DNA of 58,601 nt. Source: Aquitalea magnusonii. Its GTDB lineage: Bacteria; Pseudomonadota; Gammaproteobacteria; Burkholderiales; Chromobacteriaceae. Both the position numbers and the translations under genes were made by a program. The notes below the pieces were generated by a model. The model was given only the letters and a program-made list of their open reading frames with translations, searched no databases and had not been told where the DNA came from. Of this stretch, positions 23,246 through 30,842 are shown in pieces (position 1 is the stretch's first letter; each line of letters opens with the position of its first letter). The DNA lies in NCBI RefSeq assembly GCF_003202035.1, contig NZ_QJKC01000020.1:1-58601 (forward strand). Direction: 5' to 3'.

Positions 23246-23919
23246 GCGGCTTGCTCCATGGGCTTGGTTTTCGCATCCTGCTGGTGGACAAGCAGCATGA
23301 TGCGATTGGCCTCGCCTACATCCAGCTGCTGCATGCCCAGCGCCGGCCTGTTGGTGCCAGCCGTCATGACCGCCTTCGCCATCGAGGCATCACCAATCAG
23401 CATCGGCGGTTCTACGCGGTGCCCTTCCTTGCGGTTCTCGGCCTCTGTGATGCCAACCATCACCGGCAAGTACTCCGGCAGCTCCTGGCGGCTGGCGAAT
23501 GCCTTGTAGCGGTTCTCGAACTCCTTGGCCACGAACGGCCAATCGTCATCTGTCTTGGTTCCGAGGGAAATCCAGCCGCCCATTTCGTGCAACACGCGGT
23601 GAATCAGCGGGTCGTCGAATACCACGCTGCTGTAGGTGCCGACTTGGCGCAGTGCTTTGTCGACCTTGTGCCAGGCCTGCAGGGCCTTGTCCTGGCTGGA
23701 GCCCTGCATCATGCGGATCAGGTCAGCCGGTTTCGGCATGAACTGGCCGTTGTCGGGGTTGGTGACATGGCGGTTCATCGCCTCGCGGAACACGGCAAGG
23801 TCCACGTGCTTCAGGGCGCCCCAGTAGATCCCGATCGAGAACTCGGTCAGGCGCTTGCCGTACAGGTCGGCCACAGCCTGCAGCATGTCGACGAAGATGT
23901 CGTAGTCGTTCTGGGTCAT
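23242..23919 (-). CDS. DUF6475-like phage protein
   Basis: The 225-residue product (MTQNDYDIFVDMLQAVADLY, YWGALKHVDLAVFREAMNRH, DNGQFMPKPADLIRMMQGSS, then VFDDPLIHRVLHEMGGWISL) fits phage proteins annotated with DUF6475. These occur beside DUF1376 replication genes and are thought to work in replisome loading because of their gene context. The upstream in-frame start at 23985 lies over the preceding gene end and is rejected for ATG 23919. Confidence 0.7.
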   Translation of the reverse strand: MTQNDYDIFVDMLQAVADLYGKRLTEFSIGIYWGALKHVDLAVFREAMNRHVTNPDNGQFMPKPADLIRMMQGSSQDKALQAWHKVDKALRQVGTYSSVVFDDPLIHRVLHEMGGWISLGTKTDDDWPFVAKEFENRYKAFASRQELPEYLPVMVGITEAENRKEGHRVEPPMLIGDASMAKAVMTAGTNRPALGMQQLDVGEANRIMLLVHQQDAKTKPMEQAA

Positions 23920-23923
23920 GGCA

Positions 23924-24727
23924 TCAGGCCTCCGGATTGGCATCACCGCCGAACAGCAGGGCCTTGGCCCGCTCGGCAGCTGCACGGTTGTGGTCGGTCA
24001 GGTTGGAACTGGTGGCAGGTGCGCGACGAGGCTGCTGCTGGAACTTGCTGTCGCCATGCTTGTTGGCGTTGCGCAGCCAGTTGCGGAACTTGGCAGGCCA
24101 TTCGGCCAGCACTTCGCCGGTCGAGGTGTAGTGATCCACGAACTTATCGCGCTCAGCTTGCAGGTCCAGGCCCATGTTGTGGGCAATGCCCCGGTGGCTC
24201 TGATCCGGCTCGAAGTCGGCAGGTACGGTGGTGCCGAGTGCAGCCTCGCGGGTGCGGTTTCGCGCCTCACCCACGAAGGAAGGTTTACCTTCCGTAGTGG
24301 GTTTAGGTGAAGGTGATGGTGAAGGGCATTCCTCAAGCTGTGCTTCAAGTGTGCTTGTAGCATTGCTTGAAGCATTGTTTTTGCTTTCCTTAGACCATCG
24401 TGCAGCAGCTGCTTTCTTTGCCCTTTCTTCATGCTTGGCAGCATTCTCAGCGGCTGCTTGAAGCTCAGTATCAACGCGCTTGTGCAGCCACTCGCCACCC
24501 TCAACAAGGAACAGCCGGGCCAGCACAGGGCGGTGCTTCTTCCATTGCGGCATGGACAGGCGCGTGATATTGGACAGCGCGCCGTCATCGTCCGGCAGCG
24601 GGCCATTGCGCCAGTAATCCATGATCAGCAGCAGGTATGCCCCGTGCTGCTCGGTTGTCAGCCGCGTGGTATCCGCCAGGTAATCGGCGATGTACAGCGG
24701 CATCCAGACGTTGGTTTTCTTGCTCAT
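23924..24727 (-). CDS. DUF1376/YdaU-like replication protein
   Basis: The 267-residue product starts MSKKTNVWMPLYIADYLADT TRLTTEQHGAYLLLIMDYW, the DUF1376 signature found at the N-terminus of phage replication initiation proteins. It is followed by a charged linker with a PSPSPSPKP run and a C-terminal helical part (FVDHYTSTGEVLAEWPAKFR NWLRNA) typical of helicase-loader/initiator ends. It probably serves in theta replication initiation of the phage. The upstream start at 24841 is rejected. Confidence 0.85.
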   Translation of the reverse strand: MSKKTNVWMPLYIADYLADTTRLTTEQHGAYLLLIMDYWRNGPLPDDDGALSNITRLSMPQWKKHRPVLARLFLVEGGEWLHKRVDTELQAAAENAAKHEERAKKAAAARWSKESKNNASSNATSTLEAQLEECPSPSPSPKPTTEGKPSFVGEARNRTREAALGTTVPADFEPDQSHRGIAHNMGLDLQAERDKFVDHYTSTGEVLAEWPAKFRNWLRNANKHGDSKFQQQPRRAPATSSNLTDHNRAAAERAKALLFGGDANPEA

Positions 24728-24731
24728 GCTG

Positions 24732-25961
24732 CTACTCCGCGCCGAACAGAAGTGGCTGCACAGCGCCGTTCTGATAGACGATATCCAGCGGCACCGTGGC
24801 CAGTGGCTCGTCGCCATCCCAGCCCTGCGGCCAGGTCTCAAGGGCGATCAGCTCACGGATGCGGGCCTCTTCCTCGGCATTGATCAGGTCGATATGGGGC
24901 ATGCCGTCGCGGTCTGCGCCAGCGTTGACTTCGGCCTGGATGGCCAGCACGCGCTCCAAGCCCATCAGCCGAGCCTCAAACGTCAGCGGGCCCATGCGTT
25001 GCGGGTTCGCGGCGATGCTTCCGTCTTTCAGACGTTCCAGGCCCGGTTTGCGCAGGCGGTGCTGCGGCTCACGTAGTTCACGCCACAGCAACTTCAGGCC
25101 CTTCAGGGGGGCCAGGTATTGCCAACGGGGATTCAGCAGGATGGTGTCGAGTGCCTTGTCTTCCTGGGCCAGCGGGCAGCCGATGCAACCGGTTCGCGCA
25201 TTGACCTCTTCAGCCTCATCACCACCGTAGGCATCAGCAATCATGCGGGTGCTGAAGTCGCCAAACTCTGCCGTCGGGGCCCAATGTTTCAGCCACTCCC
25301 AGACGTGGCACACACGCCAGTGCAGCAGTGGGGCCAGGGTAGCGATCCGGCCGCGCAGGCCCTTGGCGTTAGGAAGCACCTGCTGATACCAGCCCTGACC
25401 GCACTCGGCGCCGTCCTTGCCGCAGCTCATCTCAATGCGGCGGTCGCGAATGGCGCTTTCGCCCTGGCGCACGCCAGTGATCATCAGGATGTTGCCGTCC
25501 AGCTCATCAAGTCGCTGGCGCAGCGCTTCTTCCATCGGGGTGATCTTGATCTGGCCGGTGCACCAGTGCAGGGTGCCGTTGTTTGGTGGAGGAACACCGC
25601 GGCCGAGCAGGTAGACCATGAATCGCTTGTCGAGCGGCGCGCGTACAACTTCCACGCGGATACCGCGGTCGTCCAGCTCGTCCATGATCTGTTGCGCGGC
25701 GATGGCCAGGGGGGGCAGTTCGAGGCGCGTGTCGGCATAGAACACGGTCAGAGACTTGGGCCGCTGGATCTTGCCGGCATCGAGCAGGTACATGATCAAG
25801 GTCAGCGTGGCGCTGCTGTCTTTGCCACCGGACCATGCGATGCCCCAGTGGTCGTTTTCCGGCCCATAAGCCTGCAACGACTGGATGGTCAGCTCGATGG
25901 ACTCGGTCATCTGCATGCGGCGCGCGCCAGCGGCAAAGATGTCGATTTGCTGGGGATTCAT
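24732..25961 (-). CDS. PAPS reductase-family (DndC-like) PP-loop enzyme
   Basis: The 409-residue product carries the PP-loop IAWSGGKDSSATL about residues 43-55, GTLHWCTGQIKITPMEEAL and a Cys cluster (MSCGKDGAECGQGW; ARTGCIGCPLAQEDKAL) that could hold an iron-sulphur cluster, as in DndC and related sulphurtransferase-like enzymes. It could thiolate DNA or another substrate. No dndB, D or E lies nearby. It overlaps the methyltransferase gene by 4 bp (ATGA), so the two are translated together. A start at 26087 is rejected. Confidence 0.75.
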   Translation of the reverse strand: MNPQQIDIFAAGARRMQMTESIELTIQSLQAYGPENDHWGIAWSGGKDSSATLTLIMYLLDAGKIQRPKSLTVFYADTRLELPPLAIAAQQIMDELDDRGIRVEVVRAPLDKRFMVYLLGRGVPPPNNGTLHWCTGQIKITPMEEALRQRLDELDGNILMITGVRQGESAIRDRRIEMSCGKDGAECGQGWYQQVLPNAKGLRGRIATLAPLLHWRVCHVWEWLKHWAPTAEFGDFSTRMIADAYGGDEAEEVNARTGCIGCPLAQEDKALDTILLNPRWQYLAPLKGLKLLWRELREPQHRLRKPGLERLKDGSIAANPQRMGPLTFEARLMGLERVLAIQAEVNAGADRDGMPHIDLINAEEEARIRELIALETWPQGWDGDEPLATVPLDIVYQNGAVQPLLFGAE

Positions 25962-27739
25962 ACGGCCCCCTGGACGGAAAGAGCAATCGCCAGCGGGCGG
26001 ACCCAGATCGGCGTTGCAGAAAGTACGAAGGTTTCGCCGCTCCAGGCGAGCAGCAGGGTGGTGCCCATCACTTCGGCAATGGCGCATGCCGCTTCCGGAG
26101 GAACCATGTTGCCGATGCGTTCGCGCCAGTCGCTGTCGCTCAAACCATCCAGTTCGAGGTATTCCTCGGGTTCGATCAGCGATTGCAGGGCAGCCAGCTC
26201 GAAGGTGGTGAAAGGGCGGTGCCAGGTACCGTCAAGCGAGCGGATCACGCATTGCAGCTTCTCGTTCGGTTCGGGCATGCGGGGATCGGCAACGCTCCAG
26301 CGGCCGTTGTCATGGCCTGCAGCAGCCGATACGGCGCCGCTGGTTTGATCCCAGCCGATCACGCCGTAGTGGCCGCCGGTCAAATAGTTGTCACCGCTCT
26401 GGCGACGATTTAAACCGGTACGTGGATCCGCAACGGCAAATGCGCCTTGGCCGGTGGTGCTGCCAGAAATGACGGTACCGGCTGCCTCATCCCAGTCGGT
26501 GACCATGTACTTGCCAAAGGTCGGGCCGATTCGGCGAGGATCTGCGACAGCTTGGCCGCCGGAGCTGGGGCCGTGGCCACCGGTAATGGTGCCGGCAGCC
26601 TGGTCGAAGCTGACGACGCGGAAAACATTGTTGTGGCGTACCTTCTCCGCGCGCGGGTCTGCGACGGAATACTTTCCGCCACCGGGGGCCGACTGGCTGC
26701 TGATGGCGCCGGAATGCACATCCCAGGGCAATACGCCGTACTGGCTGTATTCGGCCATCTGGGTACGGGGATCTGCAACGGAGAAAGCCCCATTGCTGGG
26801 GGTAGATCGGCCAGCAACGGTACCGGTCGGATCATTCCAGGCATTCACGCCCAGATAGCCTGCGCGGTATTCCGGAACAAGCAGGTAATCACGGAGCTGG
26901 CCGTTTTCCACTTCCAGGCGGTTCAGGCTGCGCCAGTCGCTGCCAGCTTCTACGAATGCGAGGCGCACCCAGGTTTTCCACTGCAAGGACGGAACGCGGT
27001 GCATCGGGCCGCCTGCCAGATCGCCCGGCATCGGCATGCGGCCGAGTACGGTACCGACGGCCTCTAGGCGCTTTTTCTCCGGCTCGTACAGGAACGGGGC
27101 TACTTTCTCGATGTGACGGGCCACCAGCAGGAAGCGCTTGCGGGATTGGGCAAGGCCGCCGATCTCGCCACAGTCGTGGGTGGTTTCGGCCACGGCGTAG
27201 CCATAGGCGCGCAGCAGTTCGCCAATCTGGTCAAGCAGGTGCCGGCCTCGGTTGGCGATGCGTGGCACGTTTTCGAACACGATCAGCTCGGCAGGATCGT
27301 CGGCATAGGCTTCCAGAGCCAGCCAGATACCGCGCAAGGTCAAACGATTCAGGGCCTGATACTTGGCTGTCTTACTGCGCGATTCATTCAGCAGGCCGCT
27401 GAAGCCCTTGCAGGGAGCTGACAGGAACCAGATGTGAGGGGATTCATTGCCCATGGCGCGACGGATGTCTACCGGCGTGGCTTCGCGCCAGTCGGTCGGC
27501 GGCTCTTTGCCATGGAAGTCGATGTACTGGGAACGGTCGAACAGATCCATTACCGTACCTGGCACGCCGACGATGCTGTTGAAATCGCGGATGGCAGCTG
27601 CATCCACGTCAATGCCGCCCAGGCAACGGAATTTGGCTTGAAGATTGCCAACGCGCGGTTGCGCTTTGTTGAAGCCCTTTGCGCCGCCGCCCAGGCCGCA
27701 GAACAGATGAGCATGGCGGATTTCGCGTGTCTCGATCAT
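25958..27739 (-). CDS. DNA cytosine-5 methyltransferase with five internal repeats
   Basis: The 593-residue product has motif I HLFCGLGGGA (11-20), catalytic motif IV SAPCKGFSG with Cys110, motif VI FENVP (155-159), motif VIII AQSRKR (197-202) and C-terminal motif X RIGNMVPPEA (about 540-549). The region where the target-recognition domain lies (about 290-490) contains five ~38-residue repeats, each ending in VADPR (321, 359, 398, 436, 483) with cores like WDEAAGTV and WDVHSGAI. It may protect phage DNA from restriction. No paired restriction gene is nearby, so it is an orphan methylase. Confidence 0.93.
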   Translation of the reverse strand: MIETREIRHAHLFCGLGGGAKGFNKAQPRVGNLQAKFRCLGGIDVDAAAIRDFNSIVGVPGTVMDLFDRSQYIDFHGKEPPTDWREATPVDIRRAMGNESPHIWFLSAPCKGFSGLLNESRSKTAKYQALNRLTLRGIWLALEAYADDPAELIVFENVPRIANRGRHLLDQIGELLRAYGYAVAETTHDCGEIGGLAQSRKRFLLVARHIEKVAPFLYEPEKKRLEAVGTVLGRMPMPGDLAGGPMHRVPSLQWKTWVRLAFVEAGSDWRSLNRLEVENGQLRDYLLVPEYRAGYLGVNAWNDPTGTVAGRSTPSNGAFSVADPRTQMAEYSQYGVLPWDVHSGAISSQSAPGGGKYSVADPRAEKVRHNNVFRVVSFDQAAGTITGGHGPSSGGQAVADPRRIGPTFGKYMVTDWDEAAGTVISGSTTGQGAFAVADPRTGLNRRQSGDNYLTGGHYGVIGWDQTSGAVSAAAGHDNGRWSVADPRMPEPNEKLQCVIRSLDGTWHRPFTTFELAALQSLIEPEEYLELDGLSDSDWRERIGNMVPPEAACAIAEVMGTTLLLAWSGETFVLSATPIWVRPLAIALSVQGAV

Positions 27740-27802
27740 CGTGCAGTCTCCGGGTTGCGTTTGAATGGTGGTGTCGTCATAATCAATCTGCCTTTGAAGG
27801 TA

Positions 27803-27842
27803 GGGCCGCGTGGTATGTCCAGTACCGTTACGCGGCCCTTTT
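27803..27842 (+). terminator. Strong hairpin with T-run on the plus strand
   Basis: GGGCCGCGT (27803-27811) pairs perfectly with ACGCGGCCC (27830-27838), with an inner GGTA/TACC pairing, and is followed by TTTTCG on the plus strand. On the minus (operon) strand it is a structured segment between the CII-like gene and the methyltransferase with no T-run. It could block antisense transcription or regulate methylase expression. Confidence 0.55.
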
Positions 27843-27862
27843 CGTTTCTGTGTCTCTGCCCA

Positions 27863-28153
27863 TCAATTCCCACTCCCGCATTCACCCATACCCCGGCGCG
27901 CGCACTCGCAATTGGCGCCGACCTGACACAGCGTGGCCATGGCATCCAGGTACTTCGGCTTGACGCACACGTAGCCGAGAGCACCGAGAGCTGCGTCCAC
28001 CTTGTCGATCGTCAGACCGAGCTGGCCAGACAGGAAACGGCTCACCTGGCTGCCGTCCCAGTTCAGCGCCTCGATGATCCGGGGGCTTTCCTTGGGGTTG
28101 GTCAGCGCAGCCCGTAAGCCACGTTCAATCGACAACATGCCAATATTTTCCAT
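27863..28153 (-). CDS. CII-like / small HTH phage regulator
   Basis: The 96-residue product (MENIGMLSIERGLRAALTNP, ESPRIIEALNWDGSQVSRFL, GQLGLTIDKVDAALGALGYV) has a helix-turn-helix of the sort seen in CII/P22-C1-type regulators. Its C-terminus has several Cys (CQVGANCECARRGMGECG). It is the second gene of the leftward operon after cro, where cII lies in lambdoid phages. ATG 28153 is preferred to ATG 28159 because GAGGG then has 7-nt spacing. Confidence 0.65.
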   Translation of the reverse strand: MENIGMLSIERGLRAALTNPKESPRIIEALNWDGSQVSRFLSGQLGLTIDKVDAALGALGYVCVKPKYLDAMATLCQVGANCECARRGMGECGSGN

Positions 28154-28255
28154 TGTCATTCCCTCTCAAAATTGATTGCGTGCGGTTGTGCACCGCACAG
28201 TCCATAGTTCTAACGAAACGCATAGCTACCCTTTCTCCTAGTTGAATGGATGGGG

Positions 28256-28468
28256 TTAAGCGGCCTTCTTGGGGCGTTGCCTGTAGGCCGCGAAGAACTC
28301 GGCTTCCGGGATGCCTGTTTCCTTGGCTACGGCCTCAATGCTGTTGGGTGGGACGTAGCCGCTGGCCTCCCATTGCTGAACGGCCTGTGGTGTAACGCCG
28401 ACCAGGCGGGCAAGAACTGATTTGTTGCCGGCAAGTTTTGCCGCGCGGGTGACGATGTTCGATTCCAT
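28256..28468 (-). CDS. Cro-like repressor
   Basis: The 70-residue product (MESNIVTRAAKLAGNKSVLA RLVGVTPQAVQQWEASGYVP) contains a classic Cro/YdaS helix-turn-helix. It diverges from the CI-like gene, and its promoter contains operator sequence shared with the rightward operon. It starts the leftward operon with a strong GGAGG site and would shut off repressor synthesis during lytic growth. Confidence 0.82.
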   Translation of the reverse strand: MESNIVTRAAKLAGNKSVLARLVGVTPQAVQQWEASGYVPPNSIEAVAKETGIPEAEFFAAYRQRPKKAA

Positions 28469-28487
28469 GTGAATCCCTCCTGCGCAA

Positions 28488-28537
28488 AGTATTAAAGAAT
28501 TTCTTTACTTGGTCAACATTAATCAAGAAACTCTTTG
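28488..28537 (-). promoter_or_regulatory. cro promoter and operators between cro and the repressor
   Basis: On the minus strand TTGACC (28516-28511) and AATACT (28493-28488) are 17 bp apart. Between them lies the palindrome AAAGAATTTCTTT (28494-28506), and a second site CAAGAAACTCTTT lies at 28524-28536. The latter is identical over 13 bp to the first operator of the rightward promoter at 31067. Binding at the first site would block the cro promoter directly. Confidence 0.7.
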
Positions 28538-28573
28538 ATGGAGAGATGCAAGGAACACTTGTATTTTCACGAT

Positions 28574-29017
28574 ATGAAATACATTGAGACTGGTGCGCGC
28601 ATCACCGCCGCAAGAAAAGCTAAAGGCCTAACCCAGCCTGATCTTGCTGAGTTATTGGGGATTACGGCTCAAGCTGTTCAGCAATGGGAAGCTGGTAAGA
28701 CGATGCCCCGTGGTCATCAGCGCCAGCAGATGGTTGCCGATGCATTGGGTGTTACTGTTGCAGAACTGTTTTTTGGCATCACACAGCAAGAAAATAGTGC
28801 CCGGCCAGGATTGATTGAAGTTTGGGAGCCTGATCTGACAGATCAGGAAGGCGTTTTAGCTGCCGCAGGTCGAGCAAGAAGACGCGATGGCGAAGATGCC
28901 AGCCTGGTTGAACTATGCGCTGCACTTGCCCGCATGCTGGAGCAGAAGACCGAGGAGTGCCGGCAGCTGCAGGAGCAAATTCGGCAGCTCGACCCTAACT
29001 GGGGAAAGTATTCATAG
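28574..29017 (+). CDS. CI-like prophage repressor without peptidase domain
   Basis: The 147-residue product begins MKYIETGARITAARKAKGLT and has an HTH (TQPDLAELLGITAQAVQQWE). It continues with a short hydrophilic linker and a C-terminal coiled coil (AALARMLEQKTEECRQLQEQ). There is no LexA/S24 Ser-Lys peptidase, so RecA-stimulated self-cleavage is not expected. The recognition helix core (AQAVQQWE) is nearly the same as in the Cro-like protein (PQAVQQWE), which fits shared operators. Starts at 28538 or 28574 are possible; neither has a good ribosome site. It ends at a strong terminator. Confidence 0.8.
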   Translation: MKYIETGARITAARKAKGLTQPDLAELLGITAQAVQQWEAGKTMPRGHQRQQMVADALGVTVAELFFGITQQENSARPGLIEVWEPDLTDQEGVLAAAGRARRRDGEDASLVELCAALARMLEQKTEECRQLQEQIRQLDPNWGKYS

Positions 29018-29020
29018 AAG

Positions 29021-29040
29021 CCCGCGAAAGCGGGTTTTTT
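29021..29040 (+). terminator. Intrinsic terminator after the repressor
   Basis: CCCGC-GAAA-GCGGG followed by TTTTTT, starting three bases after the repressor stop codon: a textbook rho-independent terminator with a tetraloop. Confidence 0.9.
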
Positions 29041-29057
29041 CACGTATGGAGGTTCTC

Positions 29058-29285
29058 ATGTTCGAAGTCGACTGGCGGCAAGCTCCGAAAGGGGCTAGGT
29101 GGTGGGCGATCAATGAGGATGGCCAGGCGCACTGGTTCACTCCGCCTAAAACGGTTCCGTTCATTCACATCTGGTACGCCGACATGGACCCAGCACCCGA
29201 CTTCGGCTACCAGGGCGACTGGAAAGAAAGCCTCCGCGAGTGCCCGGCCAGATTGACGCCCGCCAAGCGTAAGCCCACACTGTGA
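29058..29285 (+). CDS. Small hypothetical protein in the immunity region
   Basis: The 75-residue product (MFEVDWRQAPKGARWWAINE DGQAHWFTPP, YADMDPAPDFGYQGDWKESL) is rich in Trp and acidic residues and begins six bases after GGAGG. Short phage proteins of the 'W..AP.gA.w.A.D..G...W' kind are common but have no known function. It is bracketed by two terminators, so it is probably transcribed from its own promoter or by read-through. Confidence 0.65.
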   Translation: MFEVDWRQAPKGARWWAINEDGQAHWFTPPKTVPFIHIWYADMDPAPDFGYQGDWKESLRECPARLTPAKRKPTL

Positions 29286-29329
29286 TCGGCCGGCATCCTT
29301 CCTTCGGATAAAAACCAACCGGCCAGCTG

Positions 29330-29355
29330 AGCCCCGCCACGTGCGGGGCTTTGTC
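29330..29355 (+). terminator. Terminator after the 75-residue gene
   Basis: AGCCCCGC (29330-29337) and GCGGGGCT (29343-29350) form a perfect 8-bp stem with a 5-nt loop, followed by TTGTCTTG. The T-rich tail is imperfect but the stem is strong. Confidence 0.75.
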
Positions 29356-29427
29356 TTGTAATCAAATTCCTGTTTATCGAAATTTACGTTTCCACCAGCC
29401 GATCATTCAATCCACGAATATTCAGGG

Positions 29428-29775
29428 ATGGAAAATTTTGGCGATCGAGTAAAAGCAGAGCGGATTGCCCGTGGCTGGTCTCAAGGCGAACTTGGCCGAC
29501 GCGTTGGCGCGTCGACTTCCACCATCAGTGACATTGAAAACAACCCGACACGTGTTACAACTAAGCTTGTTGCACTAGCAAGGGCGCTGAGAGTGACCGC
29601 TGAATGGCTTGAGACGGGCAAGGAGCCCAAGGCGCGGGCCGTGGACCTGCAAACCGCATACATCGTGGCAGAAGACATCCACGACCTGGCAGACAAGCTA
29701 CTGAGCAAAGGGCCTGAAGCCATCGGCGAGCTGATGAAAATCATCGCCGAGTCTTCGATAAACCGGCAAAAGTAG
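29428..29775 (+). CDS. XRE-family HTH regulator
   Basis: The 115-residue product (MENFGDRVKAERIARGWSQG ELGRRVGASTSTISDIENNP) has a canonical XRE helix-turn-helix in the first ~65 residues, then a helical tail (LQTAYIVAEDIHDLADKLLS). It lacks a peptidase domain. It is the second of three regulators on this strand. Its targets are unknown; the A+T-rich region downstream is one candidate. Confidence 0.85.
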   Translation: MENFGDRVKAERIARGWSQGELGRRVGASTSTISDIENNPTRVTTKLVALARALRVTAEWLETGKEPKARAVDLQTAYIVAEDIHDLADKLLSKGPEAIGELMKIIAESSINRQK

Positions 29776-29852
29776 TTTCGGCAAACAGGAGTTCATTTGT
29801 CATGTCAACCCGTGAGGCATAAGCCATGCGGGTATGTTGCATTTCTGGCGTC

Positions 29853-29906
29853 AAGTCGACTTGTCATTTTCGTCAAGTTGGGTCATACGGAATAATAAGT
29901 ATTATT
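29853..29906 (+). promoter_or_regulatory. Candidate operators before the third regulator
   Basis: A perfect 12-bp palindrome CAAGTCGACTTG (29853-29864) and a perfect 16-bp inverted repeat AATAATAAGTATTATT (29891-29906) lie just upstream of the TTG-initiated regulator gene. A third partial copy, GTCAAGT, lies at 29873. They probably form its control region. No convincing -35/-10 pair could be fixed. Confidence 0.5.
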
Positions 29907-29921
29907 ACGTAGCGCCACAGC

Positions 29922-30242
29922 TTGGAAACATTTACCGACCGCATCATCGTTCTGCGCGCCCGCCGCCGGAAAACCATCACCCAGATTGCCGCCGACTGCG
30001 GCGTCTCGCGGCAAACAGCTTCGTCATGGTTCAATGATGGAGTCATGCCAAAACCCCACCACATAAGCCTCTTGGCTGAGTCGCTCGACACTACAGGCTC
30101 TTACTTGGTGCATGGTGACGCCTCACCGGCCCGTCACGCCCTGGTGGCAGAGCTGCGCCAGATCATCCCTCAGCTGCCAGAAAGTAAGCTGGCAGCCCTC
30201 GCGCACGTCGCGCGAGAATTCCTCGCATCTATCGACGACTGA
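29922..30242 (+). CDS. HTH regulator with TTG start
   Basis: The 106-residue product (METFTDRIIVLRARRRKTIT QIAADCGVSRQTASSWFNDG) has a Cro/C1-type HTH, then MPKPHHISLLAESLDTTGSY and a helical C-terminus. An in-frame TAG lies 12 bases upstream and the first usable start is TTG 29922, which has no good ribosome site, so translation may be deliberately weak. It is the gene directly before the palindrome-dense region. Confidence 0.75.
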   Translation: METFTDRIIVLRARRRKTITQIAADCGVSRQTASSWFNDGVMPKPHHISLLAESLDTTGSYLVHGDASPARHALVAELRQIIPQLPESKLAALAHVAREFLASIDD

Positions 30243-30842
30243 CTTGACGGCCCTAGGTGTGAATACCTATGCACTGTTAAAACTAAACACATATATCATC
30301 CGCTAGCGCTGATTAACTTTAATTTTGAAAGTTAATTATCTGAGTGCAGGTTAATTATTAACTTTAACGATTAAAGTTAATTCTAAATTCCTCGCTATAC
30401 TAAATTCTTTCAGATTAACTTAACTTAGTATAGTTAAACCTAGTTAAGCTTAACTAACGCATTCTGCGCTATACGAAACTGAATAGTTCAGTTCTGTTAT
30501 TGGCCATGATATGACGTCATATGATTTCATATGATGTCATATCATGCCGTATGAAATCATATGATGCGATATCGGCGCGCAGTCATGCAAATCATAGATT
30601 TTTGTATTTTGCAATAGGGTTTGTGGAAGGTAACTACCTATATAGGTGAATTATTTATACAGTACAGTACTGTATAGTTCGGAGATGTTGCACAATATAG
30701 AATTGATTCGTGGATAGGTATTGATTTTTAGTCTGTGGATGGTTCAGAATTGCATTGTCGGTGTAGGGCGTTTGGGTTATTAACCATGTCCGTTTTTAAA
30801 TATTTACTGTCTCATGGCAAGACAGGTAGCTGGGAGATAAAA
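30243..30842. other. 600-bp gene-free A+T-rich region packed with palindromes
   Basis: No plausible gene. Perfect inverted repeats include: arms TTAACTTT/AAAGTTAA at 30313-30335; 11-bp arms at 30357-30381; TTAACT/AGTTAA at 30420-30437; a 16-bp palindrome TAGTTAAGCTTAACTA at 30441-30456; AACTGAA/TTCAGTT at 30477-30493; ACCTATATAGGT at 30636-30647; TACAGTACTGTA at 30663-30674. Direct repeats CTAAATTC (30383, 30400) and CGCTATAC (30393, 30467) are also present. Base composition is far more A+T-rich than the genes around it. Origin of replication, partition/centromere site or multi-protein control region are all possible. Confidence 0.85.
30509..30578. repeat. Seven consecutive 10-bp repeats, consensus ATATGATnTC
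   Basis: Units start at 30509, 30519, 30529, 30539, 30549, 30559 and 30569: ATATGACGTC, ATATGATTTC, ATATGATGTC, ATATCATGCC, GTATGAAATC, ATATGATGCG, ATATCGGCGC. The period is about one helical turn, and neighbouring units form overlapping palindromes such as ATATGACGTCATAT. This phasing would place bound proteins on one face of the DNA. Confidence 0.85.

Noticed and set aside
24732-25961. Complete dnd phosphorothioation system
   Set aside because: Only a DndC-like protein is present; no dndA, B, D or E or pbe genes in the neighbourhood.
28535-28573. N-terminal extension of the CI-like repressor
   Set aside because: Codons before ATG 28574 overlap the operator and give a sequence (ERCKEHLYFHD) unlike repressor starts; kept only as an alternative start.
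30509-30578. CRISPR array or microsatellite
   Set aside because: Units are 10 bp with no spacers and are diverged; better explained as protein-binding repeats.
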